Shown piece by piece: positions 1-12,300 of a DNA stretch of 64,000 nt. The stretch comes from Paraphaeosphaeria minitans. Taxonomy: Eukaryota; Ascomycota; Dothideomycetes; Pleosporales; Didymosphaeriaceae. The notes under the pieces are model-generated. The model did not search any database and had not been told where the DNA came from. It was given only the letters and a program-made list of their open reading frames with translations. A program made the translations under genes and the position numbers. How positions within the stretch are numbered: position 1 is the stretch's first letter; every line of letters starts with the position of its first letter. The stretch covers positions 1,364,001 to 1,428,000 of the forward strand of contig WJXW01000016.1 of NCBI GenBank assembly GCA_015832175.1, written 5' to 3'.

Positions 1-911
1 TTTACTATCTTAAAGGAACTATAACTTTTTTCTATTTTTAGTAACTTAGAGTAACATATAAAGGTTACTAAGTAAACCTTCTACTATTATTTTAGGGTAA
101 ATAATAGCTTATTTAAGGTTAGAATAGTTACAGTATACTTATATAATAGTAGTGTGTAGTTATAGTTTACTACTAAAGCCTTATCTAAAAGCCCTTTAGG
201 CTAAAGTAAGCTTATTAATTATTACTTCTAGGGCCTCGTGCGATATAGTAGCTAGATTATCCCTTTTATAGCGTTTAAAGGTAAGAGTGGTCTAGTCTAT
301 CTAGTACTAATTATAATTAACACTAGTATTAAAGTGCCTGTTTAGTCTATTATATAATTTATCCTATAGAAGTTCTAGTCTAATATTGTGTAGATAGTAG
401 GTGCTCGCACGATTAGAAAGGATTCCTAGGAAGATGTTTATATACTAGTCCTATAGTATACCTAGCCTGTAGTATAGTTCTCTAAAGACTTTTGCCTTGT
501 CTGCTAGGATATTATACAGCCTAGTAGTATAGTTATTCTCTTTACTCTAAGCCTTCTAAAAAAGGATAATCTTGTCTAGCTAGATATAAGCATAATCTCC
601 TAGTTATTAAAGAGGCTAGGAGTGTCTAGCCTCTTCGTATAATATAGTTTATTAGGCAAAAGCAGTCTAGGTTTTAGGCTACTACTACTAGTGTGGCTCT
701 ATATATAGTGTCTCTATCCTCGCATGTATAGGGATAGGCCCTAGCTGTACTTTATATGTATATATATTACCTATAAATAGTGTAGGTTATATTATTAGGA
801 TTGTATAAAGTAGTTTAGGTTATAGTTACAGCGTTATCGTACAAAGGGTCTATAGCTTATAGTTAAGATATAATAGTCTAAAGAGTTTCTTTATATAGGT
901 GTCCTTTATTA
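1..911 (-). pseudogene. GagX-1 gag, middle part, RIP-degraded
   Basis: This stretch is colinear with about 22020-22925 and, inverted, with about 59500-60400, which lie inside the gag frame of the other GagX copies. The zinc-knuckle end of gag would lie left of the window. No open frame survives. The two short segments shared with the other copies continue after each Copia insertion, so this is one gene broken by transposition rather than three fragments. Confidence 0.65.
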
Positions 912-916
912 TAATA

Positions 917-1110
917 TGTTGTGGTAAAAAGGGCTTAAACTATCACAGGATATTTTGGAGTAGAGTTGTAAAGAATACAAATAGCTCATCATAGGAAAGA
1001 ATGCCGAAAGGGCAGACTATATATAAAAGAAACAAGCCTCTTAGCAAGAATCCTATAATATAAATTAGTGGATCTAGAAAGAATTACAGAAGTAAGTGTT
1101 TACTTTAACA
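917..1110 (-). repeat. Copia-A1 3' LTR
   Basis: It runs from TGTTGTGG to TTTAACA on the plus strand and pairs with 8244-8437. Differences from its partner are mostly C/T and G/A transitions, as expected after RIP. Confidence 0.93.
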
Positions 1111-1121
1111 CACCCCCTAGG

Positions 1122-1337
1122 TGTGAGGTCTGGTTATAGGCAATAGTACTTGCTTCACACCAGGAAGGACAGTGAAAGGATAACTCTAGTAATATTAATA
1201 GAATAATACTTGTCTTGTGTTGAGTTAACGCGCGGCGCAGGTTTTGCGCAGCTGGCTCGCTTAGCGCACAGACCCTCTATGAGGCCTTGGCGCTAGATAC
1301 CATAACACCACAACAATATCGTGATCTACCCGTTACA
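1122..1337 (-). repeat. Solo LTR-Z inserted in Copia-A1, not RIP-mutated
   Basis: A 216-bp unit begins TGTGAGG and ends GTTACA, flanked by the 5-bp duplication CTAGG (1117-1121 and 1338-1342). The empty site is seen in Copia-A2 and A3, where the CTAGG tract is continuous. It matches the LTR at 62256-62470 but keeps many CpA, CpG and GC-rich stretches, unlike everything around it. Orientation is taken from the 62256 copy. This is the youngest nested insertion in this part of the window. Confidence 0.9.
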
Positions 1338-1751
1338 CTAGGTAATCACTTAAAGCAGATTACCTATCCTAAGAAGTAATCTTTAATTATCTAAATCCTT
1401 TCTAAAGATCTTTAAAAAACCATCTAAAGGCTGTTTAGAAATTAAAAAACTATTAAGAATTATTCTTCTAAATCTCCTTACCTTAAGAACAGCAATTCTA
1501 TCACCCCCTATTTATTATAATAGCAAAACAATTACTGTTTATCTTTTAAATTATAAATCCTACTATGAATCGTGTCTAGAATCTCTTCTTCTAGTGGATT
1601 AGGAGCTTATAAGCGTGGCACAAAGGCCTAGAGCGTAAACACTTTTATTCTACTACTCTTTTTGCTTACTTCCTATTAACTATAAGGTAATTTCCCCGCT
1701 CTTACTAGCTAGGAGCGTATTTAGCGCTTAATAATTAGATAGGCAGTAGAG

Positions 1752-1759
1752 TATATAAG
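1752..1759 (+). promoter_or_regulatory. TATA box driving the opposite-strand frame of Copia-A1
   Basis: TATATAAG lies 179 bp upstream of the ATG at 1938 and is followed by a CT-rich leader. The same octamer is kept at the equivalent place in A2 (43045-43052) and A3 (53592-53599) despite RIP nearby. Promoter activity is inferred. Confidence 0.45.
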
Positions 1760-1937
1760 CCCTTTACTAGCGCTTAATCTTCTCTCTTTAATCTTTTACT
1801 TTTAACGCTTTAACTTCCTATTTAATTTAAGCCTACTAGTTTAAGCCTTTAAATTCTACTACTTTATAGTAGGTTCTCTTCTTCTAATTATTACCTTACG
1901 CTTTTTTTATTATTTAGAGCTTTACTAACTCTTTTAG

Positions 1938-2295
1938 ATGTCTAATAACCTAGCTAAAGTATACATAGTAAAGGCTATAAAAGCTACTAAACAAAGCTTC
2001 TAATTCTCCTACTAAGATCCTCTTACTCCTCCTACTTTACTAGCTCCTCCTACCCTAGCTCTAGGCCTCTAGTAATTACTTAGTGCTCTTAGATAAGTAA
2101 GCTACATAGGCTACTTAAAGAGAGCTCTAGTAAAAAAAAGTAATAGATACTACTATAATAACGCTTTAAGCTTAAGTAGGCGCTACTATACCTACTTTAC
2201 TTACTCTTACACTACTATATATAGAATTATCTTATTACTTTAGCTAATTTTACTAATTATTTCTATAGCTAGCTGTATATTTAGACTCTAGCTAT
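1938..2295 (+). pseudogene. Copia-A1 opposite-strand accessory frame, Cys-rich protein
   Basis: The frame starts ATG TCT AAT AAC and runs about 120 codons, with TAA/TAG mostly where Gln would fit. It lies convergent to gag-pol, between RNase H and the 3' LTR. Residues in order are a Pro-rich N-terminal third, then a region where Tyr replaces Cys seen in A2 (A2 reads VSCLGYLKGALVG), then a basic RRYYTYFTY stretch. RIP converts TGY (Cys) to TAY (Tyr), so a Cys cluster of the type C-x2-C ... C-x2-C-x2-C is inferred. I cannot name the family. A1 is the only copy that keeps the ATG; A2 and A3 have ATA. The frame may extend past 2295. Confidence 0.5.
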
Positions 2296-2652
2296 AGATT
2301 TTATCTACTATTAACTATTAGAGAGTGCTAATATAAGCTTTTATTTTAAAATTCTTTCTAGGTTTAGCTAATACTTTTTATAGGAGAGGCTAATTACTAA
2401 GCTATATAAGAGGGTTAAAGTAGCTTTATAAGCTCCTCTTTCTACTAGTAGTTAGAAAAAGTAAGCTTAGTATATAGCTACTATCTTACTCCCTCTCTTA
2501 TAGCTAATCCTTAGTAGAGGATAAAGTAATCACTTTTCTACTTTACCTATTAAGGAGTAGTGCAGTCGCAGCTAATACACTAATTAAAATAGCTAGATAA
2601 GTAGCCTATTAGCTCTAAAGTAGAGTAGAGGCTAGGTAAGTGCTTCTCCTCT

Positions 2653-2787
2653 TACTAATTAAAAGAGGGGAGGCTAGAGTAAGGAATTACCTATTACTAA
2701 TTAAAGGAGGGGAGGCTAGGGTAAGCTATTACCTACTACTAATTAAAGGAGAGGTAGAGGAGGTAGATAGGGTAAAGAATTACCTAC
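2653..2787. repeat. 42-bp tandem repeat, three units, Copia-A1 3' region
   Basis: Units begin TACTAATTAAA at 2653, 2695 and 2737, spaced exactly 42 bp; the last one is longer. Copia-A3 has about two units near 52615-52710, and Copia-A2 lacks the block. Confidence 0.8.
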
Positions 2788-3068
2788 TATAGAGAGGAGG
2801 AGAAGAGGAGGATAGGGAGAATCTTCTACTACTAATTATAGGGGAGATTCTCGCACCCCTATAATTAAGTAAAAGAGGAAGAGAGTCTATAAGCTTATAA
2901 ATAAGCTCTTTAATCTCTTCTTTTTTTAATTCCTATTCTTTCTCTAATTTTTTCTTTCTTTTCTTTTTCTTTTCTTGTTTCCTAGCTCTAAATTAATAAT
3001 TCTAAATAGTTAATAGATTAATTCTTTACTTATCTACTCTTATTTTGTAATTATTATACTTATATTTT

Positions 3069-6000
3069 ATAGATTTTATAGCCTTTTAAATCTATTAAAC
3101 TGCTAATAAGTAAGAGCCTTTATAAGGCTATCTGCTAGCATTTCGCTAGTTAGAAGATATTCTGCTTAAAACAATCCTTTTACATACTCTTACTATAACT
3201 ATATGTTCTAAATATTTATATAGCGTAGTTAAGTAGTGATTCTTTTGTTTTTTCTAATTACTAAATAAATAGTTTAAAAATTATTGTAATAGACCTTCTA
3301 TAAAGGTCCTAGATCTAGAGTAAGCTTAGTAAAGAATCTTTTAATTACTATAGCTTCTTTACTTATATATTTAAGCGCTAGAAGCTCTGCTTCTATTATT
3401 AAAGTAGTAATTATATTCTATTAAGCTACTTTCTATAGGATAGCTCCTCTAAACAATAGGATAATATATCTATAGGAAGATCGCTGTAATATTGGATTAT
3501 TAGCAAAAGAGGCATCTCTACATATTAGTAGATTAGGTCTATTATAGCTACTAAAGACTATAGCCTGCTATTTAGTTTAATAGAGGTAAAGGATCACACG
3601 ATTAATAGTAGTAAAGTGTTTTTTACTTAGATTTATTAGAAAGTGTAATAGCTTTAACACTATAAAGGCTATATCTAGGCGTAGCATAATTACTGTGTAG
3701 AGAGCTAATTCTACCTCTTCTTAAAAGAGCTTTATTTATTAAGGAGTAGCTTCTCCTGTGCTTGGAACGAGATCTTCTGCTAATAGAGGTGTAGGAGGGA
3801 AGCTCCTAGAGTTTAAAAGGTTAAACTTTTTTGTAATCTTATTAATATAGGTATTATAGACTAGAGAAATTAATCTTGCTTCTCTGTCCCTAATTACTTA
3901 AACACCTAAGAACTACTCTACTAGTCCTTTTAATTTAGTCTTATATTTGTTCGCGATCTTATTCTAAAAATCTAGGGTTTCTTTCTCTTTACTTTTGTAA
4001 TAGAGAAGAAGAATGTTGTTAATATAAAATAGAATAATAATACTTTAATTACTATTAAAGAAAAGTCATAGCTCTTCTAGGGAAGATAAGAGTCTATAAG
4101 ATTAAAGTAATTTCGCAAATTCTTTATACTAAAGAAGTAGTAAATCTCTTAAGCTATATAAAGCTTAATTTAATCTAATACACCTTTTTAGCTTTTTAAA
4201 ACTATTAGGTAATTTATAAGTTACTAGATTAGTAGCTATAATAAGAGCATTTAGAAACGCTCCTACTATATTAAATTATAAGATCTCTAGATCGAATTCT
4301 GCTACTAGAGCTATAGCTAATTAGAAAGATCTTACTACTAGGGTAGTAGTATAAGTAGAGTAGAGAGTATTCTTTTTCTTAAGATCTTCTCTTATAATAA
4401 TTTAAGCTTTACACTTTTTAAAGTATTTATTTTAATTAAACTTATAGGTAAAGACCTACTTTAAAGGGGGTAGTCACTCTAACACCTTTAATTATTTAAT
4501 CTCTGTCTAGATACCTTTATCTTACAAAGTCGAGATCTCCTTATAGGCGATAAGGAGGAATAGCTTCCTATATAGATAATTATAAAAGTATTTCTATAGG
4601 GTTAGCTCTAGTGTAAGCTCGTCTCTGTAAGTCTAAGCTATATAAGACGCTCTAGGCGCCTTTTTAAGTATAAAAGCAAATACTATTACATTTAGTATAA
4701 TATATTCTTCTTACTTAGACTAGGCCTCTACTACTCCTAGTATAAACGTGTGTTCTAATATTATATTAAGATTACTTTAAAGATAATTAGTAATTAGTGT
4801 ATAAGCACCTAGCTTCTACCTACCCCCTAGCTAATTGTCCTAATTATTTTACTTCCTTAATCTTTGCAATAGCAGATAGCGATTTATTAGTTAGTTAATT
4901 TCTAGTGCTTTACTACAATTTTGCCTAGTTATTCTACTTACCTCTAGATAGATCTGCCTTTGCCTTTAGCGCGCTAGTAGGTTATCTACTTTATCTAGCG
5001 TAATTAAGTTATCTACGCTAGGTTAATTAGTAACCTAATTAGTTTCTACTAATAAATAAGGTATTAAATGCCTAGATTCTAGTAGGCTAGCTCTCCTAGT
5101 AGTGTTCTAGTAGCTGCTAGATATTTCTTAATAGCTTAACAGATCACCCCTAAGATTACCTAGCTCTAGTGTCTAATTAGGGGTTATAAGTTCTATACTT
5201 TCTTTTCTATTTAAGCGAATTCTTAGCTACTAGCTAGCTAAGTCTATAGCTCGCTTAGTAGTAGGTACTTTAGGTTCCTAAATACTTAGCTAGCCTACTT
5301 TACTTTTAATTACCTAAGGGTCACCTATAGGTCTAGTAGCAGTTCTTATATACTTATTTATTTTAGGAAGAATATTAAGCGCGTTTTTATACACTTCTCC
5401 TAGATTGTTTATCTCTCCTTCTTAGAGGCTTTCTACTACTTTTAACGCTTCTATCTTTAGAATAGATTATTCCTCTAATTCTTTATAGAATAAGGACTTA
5501 TTAAACCTTACGTTTCGTGTAGTAATTACCTAATTAAGCTAGAGAATCTATATTTAGTAGATATTAGAAGCTTTATAGCTTACTAGGTATCTAATATAGC
5601 CTCTAGGATTTATTTTAAATCCTCTTCTTTCTTACCTAGCTACACGCTCCTAATCTAAAGGGTAAGCTTAGCAGCTATAGGCGTAGATAGCACTCTAGTT
5701 TAGATAAAGAGTAGCTGTTCTATTTTATATTTTTACTAGTTTAAAATAATAAAAATATTATCTAAACTAAGTATCTAACGTTTTATTAGGTAATTAATAG
5801 CCTAATACTAGGCTAGAAATTATTTCTTAGAGCTAGTATACCGCTTATATAATTTTAGGCTAGAGATTTAATAGCAGATTTACACTTATTTATATTTTAA
5901 TTACTTTTATTATAAGCTCCTAGCCTACTCTTTCTATAGCGCTATTAGGCTTATGCGTATAGGGTGATAGTCTACTAATTATTATCCCTTCCTAATTAGC

Positions 6001-8150
6001 CTAAAATTCGTACTAGGATTTCCCTCTCTATAGAAGTGTTACTATATTATTGTCCTAGTAGATTTTTGTAATTTAAAGCTTGTATTTCATATTAATAAGA
6101 GCTAAGAAATCCTACTACACTCTTATTATCTTAGAAAGCGCCTTTATTCTAAGATTAAAAATATAAAGTTTCTTACTAAAATCTTCTTTAATTAGTAAAA
6201 ACTAGTTTTTACTATTTTAAGTAGTAGGCATATTACATAGATCCTAGGATAATAAGTAAAATAGCCTAGGTAATTATTCTCTAGATCTCCTAGAGATTAC
6301 TTAGGTTACGTATGTAGTAGTACTGTGCTTGTAATCCTTTCTTAATATTCTAGTAATCTTTACACCTTAGGCTATAGTTACTAGAGCTTATAGGGCTCTA
6401 TTTTCTATATACCCTACTTAAAGGTGCTAGAGGTCCTTAGAATCTAATCTCTTAATATTAACCTAGGATAATCCTTTAGTGGTTACACTTATAATAATTA
6501 AAAAAGAGTAGATTAGCTTATATTATAGGAAAGTAAAGTTATACTTATATCTTAGGTCTACTAAGATAACACTTTATTCTAGGCTTCTAATCCTAAGAGT
6601 GTAATCTAAACTAAGGTACTAAATTTTTACTTTCTTTAAATAAGCTTCTAATATAATATTTATATAAAAGCCTTCTACTACTCTTACTTCTTAAAGCAGC
6701 AGATCTTCTATAAATCTCTTATGTTTCTTATATAAAGCGTTCTTAATTAGTCTATTATTAATTGCTAAGATTAGGAGGCTTTGTGTACCTACCTTTACAC
6801 TCTTATTTAATAATTAAAACGTCCTAGGAATAAGTCTTTTATAATTATTAACTAGGTAAACTACTATAGCACTATCTAGTATTGTACATTCTAATAGAGG
6901 ATAAGTGTTAGAATATAGAGTAGAGTAGACACCTAATGCTCTATTGTCTGTAGGTAGATTAAATAGGTTTAGTAGAGTAGTAGTAATACTACTAGAATAC
7001 TTAATAGTCTTAGTAGAGGATTGTTTCTTATTCTATCCTGCCTTTGTAATCGCATTACGAAGGGTTAACCACTTAGGCTACTTAAGTTAATTAAGAATCT
7101 CTAATTTTTCTTTATTAGTAAAATTAAATAACAATATTCTATCCTAAGGTAATCCAGCTATCGCAGTTTAAAGTCTTTAGCACTCTATTAGTTTCCACCT
7201 ATAAGTATAGGGCTTATAGGGACAGTTTAGTTGTTTCTTTGTCTAATTAGACAAACTAGAACTATTAGAGTTAGTATATTATCTTAATAATCTATTAAAA
7301 GTGGCGAATACCCCACTTATTTTATTAGAACTAGATTAGATTAAATACTTCTAGATAAGCGCTGAAAATACCTTCCCTAGATTGTCTAGCGTGATCTGAT
7401 TCCGTCCTAGCGTCTTATCCTAGATCAGCTGTTAGTTTATTAATTAGGCCTAATCTAGTGCTATACGCGCGGCGATTATATCTAGGAAATCTCAGGTAGT
7501 AAGTAGTTTACTAATTTTGCTAATTAAGTAAGTTTTTACTTTTTAATAGAGGAGCTGCCACTCTTTAAACTAGGTCTTAGGACTTTATCTTGCCTACTTA
7601 GCCTTCTTAAGATAAGTACGGTATAAAGCTTAAATATTATTCTATATAGCTCCTTTATTTAGTGCGAGATCTTCCTTTAAGAGTTAAATTAGGGACTAAA
7701 GTGTAGTATAGCGTGTATTAACTAGAGTGATTATGGCAGGAGTAAGTAGATTAGGTAATACTGTAGCGTTTACCTAAGTCTAGAGATTCTGTATTTTAGT
7801 ATAGTCTACTTACTAGTCTAAAACTACTACTCTGTATTTTACTATTTATAAAAGAAAGCTCTTTTTATCTATTTTATACTTAGTAAGTTCTGCTCTATAT
7901 AATTAAATACTCGCTATAGAGGCTGTATCTGTAATTAGTAATAGCTTTTATAGGAGCAGAGGTTGTTCTAGCTTTACGTAATTAATTACTAGAGCGTTAA
8001 TTGCCTTTAGGTTAATTTAGTTCTGGATTCCTTTCGAGTTTACTTAGAATTAAAGCTAGATAAACTAGTAGGGCTAGCTAGCGCAATTAATAAGCTATAC
8101 TTCTGCTATTTGTATAATTTTTGTAATTAGATATAGGGGGGTTGTATTTT
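3069..8150 (-). pseudogene. Copia-A1 gag-pol polyprotein, RIP-degraded
   Basis: The product would be the Ty1/copia polyprotein: capsid, aspartic protease, DDE integrase, RT and RNase H. On the minus strand the protease reads LDSAIVVYLVNN (near 6880). The RT core reads YINNIL (near 4030), where YVDD is usual. RNase H ends near 3069 with the copia-typical MLADSLTKAL-like segment. Stops are TAA/TAG at Gln or Trp positions. The frame is easier to follow in A2, which aligns throughout. No functional protein could be made. The start codon is not identifiable. Confidence 0.85.
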
Positions 8151-8226
8151 AGAGAGGTTCTAAATAGAGTGTTATATAATAATTCGAGCGTTACTAAGTA
8201 GGGAGGTAGAATTATCCTATGTTCTA

Positions 8227-8243
8227 AGCGCTAGGCTTATAAC
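8227..8243 (-). other. Copia-A1 primer binding site, initiator tRNA-Met half
   Basis: Next to the 5' LTR the minus strand reads GTTATAAGCCTAGCGCT. This complements the anticodon stem-loop of initiator tRNA-Met (GCGCTGGGCTCATAAC), allowing for one RIP change. Drosophila copia also primes from a half-length initiator tRNA. Confidence 0.6.
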
Positions 8244-8437
8244 TGTTGTAGTAAAAAGGGCTTAAACTATTATAGGATATTTAGGAGCAGAGTTATAAAG
8301 AATACAAATAGCTTATTATAGGAAAGGATGCTAAAAGGGCAGACTATATACAAAAGAAACGATCCTCTTGGCAAGAATCCCGTGATCTGAATTAGTAGAT
8401 CCAGAAAGAATCACGGAAGTGAGTGTTTACTTTAACA
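8244..8437 (-). repeat. Copia-A1 5' LTR
   Basis: It is 194 bp, from TGTTGTAG to TTTAACA on the plus strand, and pairs with 917-1110. The target duplication TAATA follows at 8438-8442. Confidence 0.93.
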
Positions 8438-8442
8438 TAATA

Positions 8443-8809
8443 TTAGTAGTAATAAAGCTTTTTTTTATAAGAAAAGCGATAAGCTCTCTTCTTATTATAT
8501 AACTAATTTTATTAAAGGTTCTTTTCTTCTAGTTATTAAAATCTTTAGTAAAAGAAGAGATTACCTCTTTACCTTTAAGACTACTTACGCAATATTGCGC
8601 AATTATGTATACTATATAAGTGTTTAGCTGTTTTAGAGAACAGGGTAGGTAGCTATATAGATTTACTCTATCTACCTAGTACTTTTGTATAATCTCTCTT
8701 CTTAAGGTAATAGCCTTAATATTTATTACTTACTCTACTTCTTAAAGCTATATTACTTTATCTTCTTAATAAAGAGGTAGTATTAATTATTACGTAACGT
8801 CCTTAGGTT
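8443..8809 (-). pseudogene. GagX-1 gag, second piece
   Basis: It aligns with 22928-23300 of GagX-2 and joins 1-911 once Copia-A1 and one TAATA copy are removed. It corresponds to the N-terminal part of gag. No intact frame remains. Confidence 0.65.
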
Positions 8810-8814
8810 ATAGT

Positions 8815-9239
8815 TGTAAAGAGGAGGTAGAGGCTAGAGGATAAAGGGTAACCTTCTAGACCTTCTAGTACCTTCTCTCCCCTAGTACTAGTTACCTAGA
8901 ATAGTAGAGACTAGAGTAATAGAGGGTAGATTGAAGGTAGTTAAATAGAGCAATAAAACCTTAGGTATGGGCTTAGAATTGCTATCTAGGATAGAGAGTA
9001 CACGTAGAAGGTAACTCTCCTTATATACATACAGTAGAGATTCTAGAGTATTCTACTTAGTAATTCTCTACTATCTATAACGTTACCTATGACGTTACCT
9101 ATAACGTCACCTTATGACGTCACCTATAACGTTACCTAGTATCTATAGGGCTATAACGTCATTATAACGTCATTATAGAAAGTTCTAGAATATAGAAAAG
9201 GTAACTCTAGGAACCTTTAAAGGTTACCTATTCCTTACA
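8815..9239 (-). repeat. Copia-B 3' LTR
   Basis: It is 425 bp and pairs with 14658-15082. It carries the same seven-site ACGT array at 9078-9172, with some sites altered by RIP to TAACGTTA or TAACGTCA. Confidence 0.93.
9078..9172. promoter_or_regulatory. ACGT-core (CRE-like) site array, 3' LTR copy
   Basis: Seven octamers of the form TRACGTYA match the array of the 5' LTR at 14921-15015; here only one is a perfect TGACGTCA. Confidence 0.6.
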
Positions 9240-9369
9240 CACCCCTTTAACCTTTAATAGGTTTCTAGGGTAATAAATATCCCTTTTTTAAATATTATAG
9301 GGATTAAATAATTTCTTTAAGTTAGTCCCTTTAAAACAATTTAGAGGACTTTTTAGCCTTATTTTTTCT

Positions 9370-12300
9370 TTAGGTTTTATTTAAACCTATAGCTTTATAA
9401 AAAGCTTCTAGTTTAGGCTTACTTATAGCCTTTGTAAGAATATCTACTAGAAGAATACTAGTATTAATATAAACTAGTTTAATCTTGTTCTCTAGCACGT
9501 TTTATCTTAGGAAGTGATAGGAAATATCTATATACTTAGTTCTAGTATAGTAAATAGGGTTTTTAGCTAGATCTAAAGTAGATTGGCTATTACTTTCTAT
9601 AGTGCTTAAGGAGTTAAAATTATAATACTCCTTTAAAGGTAGGAAACTAAATAGTTCCTTTATAAAAGTTTTTAAGTATAAAGACTCTTTAGTAGCTTCT
9701 TTTAAAGCTATATATTCAGCTTCTGCGCTACTTAGGGCAACAGTTTTTTGTAGTTTTAATAGCCAGGATATGGCTACTCTATTACTAGAGGTATCTAGTA
9801 GAAATAGGTTACCTATAGTAGATTTTCTAGAGTCTAAATCACCCCCCCAATCTGAATCACTAACCCCTATTAAGTCTAGGGATTTAGATTAGTTTAGAGA
9901 TAAATCTAGTTTATAATCTTGTGTTTTAACTAGATAACTCCATAAATAGTCTAGATATTTATAGTATTCTAGACTAGGATTTGCCATAAACCTTGCCAAA
10001 TAATTTATATAAAAGGCTAGGTCTAGACGAGAATAGATAGTTAGATAGATTAGACTACCTATCTCTTATTAGTATAAACTAGTTAATTCTAGATTAGGTT
10101 CTTCTAGATTTTTCACTAGTTTTAGCCCTATAGGTAGGGGTAGATCTGTTGGTTTATTCCCCTCCTTATTATACTTTGTAAGTATTTTCTTTGTAAAGGA
10201 TTATTAGGAAATTTTACCTATATTTAGTTCCCTATTCCTTATAATTTCTACACCTAGGAATTCTTTTATCTCTCCTAAATTAGAGACTTCTAGGGTAGAT
10301 GAAATAGTTAGTTCCTTATATAGGCTATTAACTAGGTCTATAGTTTTGGCGAATACTAGTATATCGTCCACATGTGTAGGCAATATAATAGGCTTTTCTT
10401 GGTGAACAAAGATAGAATTTTCACTTACTAGGTTTTTAAAACCTAGTTTTAGTAGTATATTTATAAGGTGAATTTACTATTGCCTAGCAGCCTGTTTTAA
10501 GCTATATAGTGCTTTATTTAGTTTTAGAGACACTTGGTTATAGTTTTGGCCTTTAATAATAGAACTAACTAGATCTTTGTCTAGTTTTATAGGGCTATTT
10601 TCTAGGGTAAAGCTTTCTAGACCTTAAGGTAAATCTAGATAGACTTCTTCCTCTAGATAGGTGTTAGGAAAAGCCTGTTTTATATCCTATATATAAATTT
10701 CCCAGTTTAAACTAGAAAAATAGGATAATAGAAGCCTTATAAGACTAGGTTTAGAGGTAGTAGCAAAGGTTTCTTTATAATTAATTCGATACTTTTGTAG
10801 GAATCCCTTAGCTACGTATCTAGCCTTGTATTTGTTTATAGAGTCGTCTAGGTGATATTTCCTAGTTAAAACCTATCTACCCTTAATAATTGGTTTATTA
10901 GGTTTAATAACTAGGTCCTAAGTTTTGTTTTGTATTAGATTTTCTACCTCTAATTTTATAGCTTTTAGGTAGAAATCTTTATTAGGATTAGTTAGAACTT
11001 CTTTATAGTTCTTTGGCTCTTCTATACTAGTAACTAGTATATTTTCTTCTACTAGTTCTTTATAAAGGTTTTCCCAACTTATATTAGTAGTTTTAGGAAT
11101 TGGTTCTTTATTCCTATTTATAACTACTTTAGGGCTAGAGTCTTATTAAGCCTTAGGAATATTATTTTCCTTATTAGGCTCTATTTCTCTACTAGGCTCT
11201 ATAGGCTCTAGTTTATTATAGATCTCTATCACCCTTTCCTAATTATTTGGCTTATAGAAGTAGCCTTCTAGTACCTTACAATCTCTAGCATATACTATTT
11301 TATTTTTACTAGGATTAAATAACTGGTACTAGTTAGAGTTATAACCTATTAGATAGTAGGGAGTAGCCCTAGCGTCTAGTTTCTTAATAAGACTACTAGG
11401 CTCTTTATAATAAGTTAGGGAACCCCAAATCTTTAGGTTTTCTATATTAGGTACTTTATTATACCTTTGGAAGAATGGTGTTTTATAGTCTATAGAACTA
11501 TTAGGAGTTCTATTATATAGGTAGACTGCAGTTAATAGAGCTTCTCCCCATATAACTTTAGGAAGATTCGATTGGATTAATAAGGCTCTAACTTTATTTA
11601 ATAGTAGTCTATTTATTATTTCTGCAGGTCTATTTTGCTCAGGTGTATAGGGGCTAGAAAAACGAACTATAATACCTTTTTCTTCTAGGTATTTTGTAAG
11701 ATCTTTAGATATAAATTTGTTATCTAGTTATAGGGCGTTAACCTTAGAAGAACTCTGTAGTTCTACTTTAGTTATAAATTGTCTTATAGCCTCTATAATA
11801 TTTTCTCTACTCTTTAGGAGAGTTACTTCTAGAAACTTTGTAAAACTATCTCTAAAAGTAATAAAGTATTTCTCCTTTTTTAGAGTTTAAGGATTTATAG
11901 GTCCCCCTATATCTATATGTACTAGGTCCAAGTAATTATCTACTTTAGTAGAAGGTTCTTTATTAACCTTTTTAGTTAACTTGGCCTGAATACAAATAGG
12001 ACAGGAATCTAGACTAGTTCTAGAGTTATCTAGATCTTTTTTGTCTAGTTTAATACCCTGAGCGGATTCTTTAAGGGCTAATAGGGCTTTATTATTAATA
12101 TGCCCTAGTCTATTATGCTATAGTTCCACAGAGTTGTTATTAATAACTATTTTCTCTATAGAATTAACCTCTTCTCCTCTAGGATTAATTTTCCTAGGAG
12201 ATAAAGTATTTAGTATTTTACTAGAGGTTTTAAAGTCTGTTTTAGAACTTATGGCTTTAAAGACTGTAACACCTTCTTTATATTCTCCTTTTATAAGGAT

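Larger units (their letters stand above)
1343..3068. other. Copia-A1 3' region between RNase H and the 3' LTR
   Basis: About 1.7 kb lies downstream of the RNase H stop on the Copia minus strand. It contains, on the plus strand, a TATA box, an opposite-strand reading frame from 1938 (listed separately), a 42-bp tandem repeat, an inverted repeat near 2816-2860 and a purine/pyrimidine-biased tract near 2920-2980. A 71-codon open stretch at about 1390-1605 (plus) is also open in A2 and A3. Confidence 0.7.
917..8437 (-). mobile_element. Copia-A1, complete Ty1/copia element, minus orientation
   Basis: Identical-length LTRs of 194 bp (917-1110 and 8244-8437) flank about 7.1 kb of internal sequence. 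The target duplication TAATA is present at 912-916 and 8438-8442, and removing the element restores the GagX sequence seen near 22920. The primer binding site lies at the right, so coding runs right to left. Domain order on the minus strand is gag, protease, GAG-pre-integrase, integrase, RT, RNase H, then a long 3' region with an opposite-strand frame. Copies A2 and A3 are homologous throughout. A 216-bp solo LTR of another family sits just inside the 3' LTR. Confidence 0.95.
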
